This document shows positions 62,567 through 64,000 of a stretch of DNA of 64,000 nucleotides, in pieces. The position numbers and the translations under genes are program-made. Source of the DNA: Paenibacillus melissococcoides (lineage in GTDB: Bacteria; Bacillota; Bacilli; Paenibacillales; Paenibacillaceae); assembly GCA_944800085.1 (NCBI GenBank), contig CALYLO010000006.1, positions 433,750 to 497,749 on the forward strand. Direction: 5' to 3'. Below the pieces are notes generated by a model, which made no database searches, had not been told where the DNA came from, and saw nothing but the letters and a program-made list of their open reading frames with translations. The number at the start of each line of letters is the position of its first letter. The first letter of the stretch is position 1.

Positions 62567-63260
62567 GGTTAAGTCAGCCGGACACGGGCCAGTTGTTCCG
62601 TACACGCTTCCGCCGGAGGAGCTGGAACGGTATCGGGCCATGCCAGCTCCGGACGGAAAGGATAAAATGTCGGTGGGGGCACGAATCGCTAAAGCCAACG
62701 AAGAGCGAAAGAATAAAGCAGTTCAGGAAACAAAAGAAGCGAAAGTGAGCAAGGAAGAATATTTAAAGCTACGGGCCCAGGGGAAGACGCATGATGAGAT
62801 TGAGCGAACGCTGGGCCTGAGCAAAGGCACTTTGTCAGCCTACTGGCTGCGCAAGTGGGACTTGAAGGGGATTACTCCGGAGAAGGCCAGGCTACTGCTT
62901 GAGAAGGCGGAAGGCCGAACACCTACCCCCATCGTCGGTGGAGAGCCTCAAGCAGATCCGCTGGATGTGTTCCTAGAGGCGAACAATGACCTGCAGTCCT
63001 GGAAGCAACTGTGTGACAGCCAGGCTGAGTGCATTCTTGAGCAAAGTAATCGAATCATGGACTATGAAAGCGAGCTCGCACGCTGGGTGCAGGTAGACGC
63101 GGACAATCGGCAGCGCATCGCCGAGCTGGAAGAGCTGAATCAGCGGCTGAAGAAGAACGCGGCCCTATGGCTCAAAATCCGGAGCATGACCCAGTGGTGC
63201 GGCCATCCCATTACACCGTCGGCGGTATCGAGACGATCGAGATTATCCGGGCCAAGCTAA
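62535..63260 (+). CDS. Phage HTH/coiled-coil protein of unknown function
   Basis: 241 residues from ATG 62535 (GGAGG upstream). A homeodomain-like HTH is visible (LKLRAQGKTHDEIERTLGLS), then a coiled coil near the end (IAELEELNQRLKKNA). The last 30 residues overlap the DUF3310 gene in another frame and look unnatural, so the true end may be earlier with a frameshift. Possibly a small-terminase-like or regulatory DNA-binding protein. Confidence 0.65.
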   Translation: MGTPIPNRENEVKSAGHGPVVPYTLPPEELERYRAMPAPDGKDKMSVGARIAKANEERKNKAVQETKEAKVSKEEYLKLRAQGKTHDEIERTLGLSKGTLSAYWLRKWDLKGITPEKARLLLEKAEGRTPTPIVGGEPQADPLDVFLEANNDLQSWKQLCDSQAECILEQSNRIMDYESELARWVQVDADNRQRIAELEELNQRLKKNAALWLKIRSMTQWCGHPITPSAVSRRSRLSGPS

Positions 63261-63412
63261 CGGCGGAGGAATTCCGCGGTTATTGCAAGGGTAACGTACT
63301 CAAATACGTTTGCCGGGAGCGCTGGAAGGGCGGCGACGAAGACTTGCGGAAAACCCAGAAATATATCGAGTTTGTGTTGGGAGAACGGGAGGATGAAGAC
63401 GATGAAAATTGA
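63167..63412 (+). CDS. DUF3310 phage protein (SaV-like)
   Basis: 81 residues. PSHYTVGGIETIEIIRAKLT and YCKGNVLKYVCRERWKGG match DUF3310, found beside replication genes of many tailed phages and sometimes labelled nucleotide kinase. It overlaps the upstream gene by 94 bases. Confidence 0.82.
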   Translation: MAQNPEHDPVVRPSHYTVGGIETIEIIRAKLTAEEFRGYCKGNVLKYVCRERWKGGDEDLRKTQKYIEFVLGEREDEDDEN

Positions 63413-63593
63413 AAACGGGATTGTCTGTGTGCGTGGGGACGAAATGGAAGAGTTTATGAAATGGGCAAAAGAACAGCTTGATTACGAGGCCATGAGTTTT
63501 AAGCAAGCGGTCGAAAAGTTTGGCGGAACAGGCGGAGCAAGAACAAACAATGAGCGACTTGCGGTTCTGTTACAGAATCAGCGAAGAGGCTAA
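63402..63593 (+). CDS. Small phage protein, 63 residues
   Basis: ATG 63402 with GGGAGG 9 bases upstream; MKIENGIVCVRGDEMEEFMK. Overlaps both neighbours. Function unknown. Confidence 0.5.
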   Translation: MKIENGIVCVRGDEMEEFMKWAKEQLDYEAMSFKQAVEKFGGTGGARTNNERLAVLLQNQRRG

Positions 63594-63807
63594 AATGGCA
63601 CATGATGAATACGGGAATCCCGCTGAATGCTTTTCACAAATAAAGCTTAGCGATTGCAAGAATCCTCCTGAAGACTATAATGCAGCACATAAGAAAATGG
63701 GTGTCTCATTGGCGAAGGAGATAGGCATAAGTCCCGAATGGGTTATTCCAATCAGTGAAGAAGAGTACGACGCTGAAATGGACGAGGAGGGCGAAGAGGA
63801 TGAATGA
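63550..63807 (+). CDS. Small phage protein, 85 residues, acidic tail
   Basis: Start at ATG 63550 (GGAGC upstream). LRFCYRISEEAKMAHDEYGN, then an acidic C-terminus of Glu/Asp. Function unknown. Confidence 0.5.
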   Translation: MSDLRFCYRISEEAKMAHDEYGNPAECFSQIKLSDCKNPPEDYNAAHKKMGVSLAKEIGISPEWVIPISEEEYDAEMDEEGEEDE

Positions 63808-63928
63808 CCTCGGCGAGCGATTCGAGCGACTGGAAGAGGTCCTACGGCGTCCGCTGACAAAATTGGAGCGGAGTAAGCTGGAACAACTAGAGCGTCCTGC
63901 CCTACAGGGACAGCGGAGTCGTGGATAA
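63800..63928 (+). CDS. Small phage protein, 42 residues
   Basis: Overlaps the previous gene (ATGAATGA). MNDLGERFERLEEVLRRPLT, helical and basic. Function unknown. Confidence 0.4.
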   Translation: MNDLGERFERLEEVLRRPLTKLERSKLEQLERPALQGQRSRG

Positions 63929-64000
63929 CTTGCTAGGGGATATGCTGGCGGCGATTGAACGGATTCATTCCCAATTGGCGGATGTGACATTTATGGTTTT
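63921..64000 (+). CDS. Partial small phage protein at window edge
   Basis: GTG-started frame VDNLLGDMLAAIERIHSQLA running off the window. Weak ribosome site; kept because the overlap pattern matches its neighbours. Confidence 0.35.
   Translation, partial: MDNLLGDMLAAIERIHSQLADVTFMV

Larger units (their letters stand above)
46300..64000. mobile_element. Prophage / skin-like element integrated in cotJC (left part only)
   Basis: From the cotJC break onward the window holds a site-specific serine recombinase, a CI/Cro immunity region, many small accessory genes, and phage recombination and replication genes, but no terminase, portal, tail or lysis genes. The first 7 kb are clearly more AT-rich than the host; GC rises again after about 53 kb, suggesting a mosaic. 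The right end is outside the window. Confidence 0.92.

Noticed and set aside
1-64000. tRNA or rRNA genes
   Set aside because: None recognised on either strand by eye; a tRNAscan-type search could settle it.

Overview
The window reads as chromosome of an endospore-forming, GC-rich Firmicute, most likely a Paenibacillus or a close relative. The evidence is the Bacillus yloA-to-recG gene order (rqcH, Ca2+-ATPase, yicC, remA, gmk, rpoZ, coaBC, priA, def, fmt, rsmB, rlmN, prpC, prkC, rsgA, rpe, spoVM, rpmB, yloU, fakA, degV, recG), the sporulation genes spoVM, spoVIF and cotJABC, and a YesM/YesN-type two-component system next to a sugar ABC transporter. The species cannot be fixed from the sequence alone.

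Region 1 (1-31.3 kb) is a dense housekeeping block, almost entirely on the plus strand. It covers ribosome quality control, Ca2+ transport, methionine/one-carbon metabolism, nucleotide and coenzyme A synthesis, replication restart, formyl-methionine handling, rRNA modification, the PrkC/PrpC Ser/Thr phosphorylation pair, ribosome assembly (RsgA), fatty-acid kinase and recombination. Between rsmB and rlmN lie two unrelated direct-repeat arrays, five 50-bp units and then just over twelve 44-bp units. Region 2 (31.3-41.3 kb) is accessory carbohydrate metabolism: an (alpha/alpha)6-barrel glycosidase, a sensor kinase and AraC-type regulator, a binding-protein-dependent sugar ABC importer with candidate cre sites, and a DMT exporter. 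Region 3 (41.2-45.2 kb) is a DNA-damage cassette: an SRAP protein, a UvrX/YqjW-type Y-family polymerase, and two related unknown proteins. LexA-like GAAT-N4-GTTC boxes precede two of the transcription units. A Crp/Fnr regulator follows.

Region 4 (45.3-46.3 kb) is the spore-coat operon cotJA-cotJB-cotJC. The third gene stops abruptly after about 124 of about 189 expected residues. From there to the end of the window (46.3-64 kb) the DNA is the early half of a prophage or skin-like element. A large serine recombinase sits directly at the cotJC junction, followed by a CI/Cro-type switch with GTGTC-N7-GACAC operators, a second HTH switch, a run of very small accessory genes, an AbrB-like regulator, a recombination set (PD-(D/E)XK nuclease, Sak4-like ATPase, DUF669 SSB-like protein, RusA), a replication set (UvrD-like helicase, DUF4373 replisome organiser, DnaB-like helicase) and a phage sigma factor with an unusual C-terminal extension. 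Structural genes, the far attachment site and the 3-prime remainder of cotJC must lie beyond the window.

The most interesting points are the interruption of a mother-cell spore-coat gene by a recombinase-bearing element, which predicts sporulation-linked or induction-linked excision; the cluster of apparent frameshifts in the prophage replication genes (57.4-60.3 kb); the two tandem arrays; and the LexA-box-controlled polymerase cassette with its paralogous unknown proteins.
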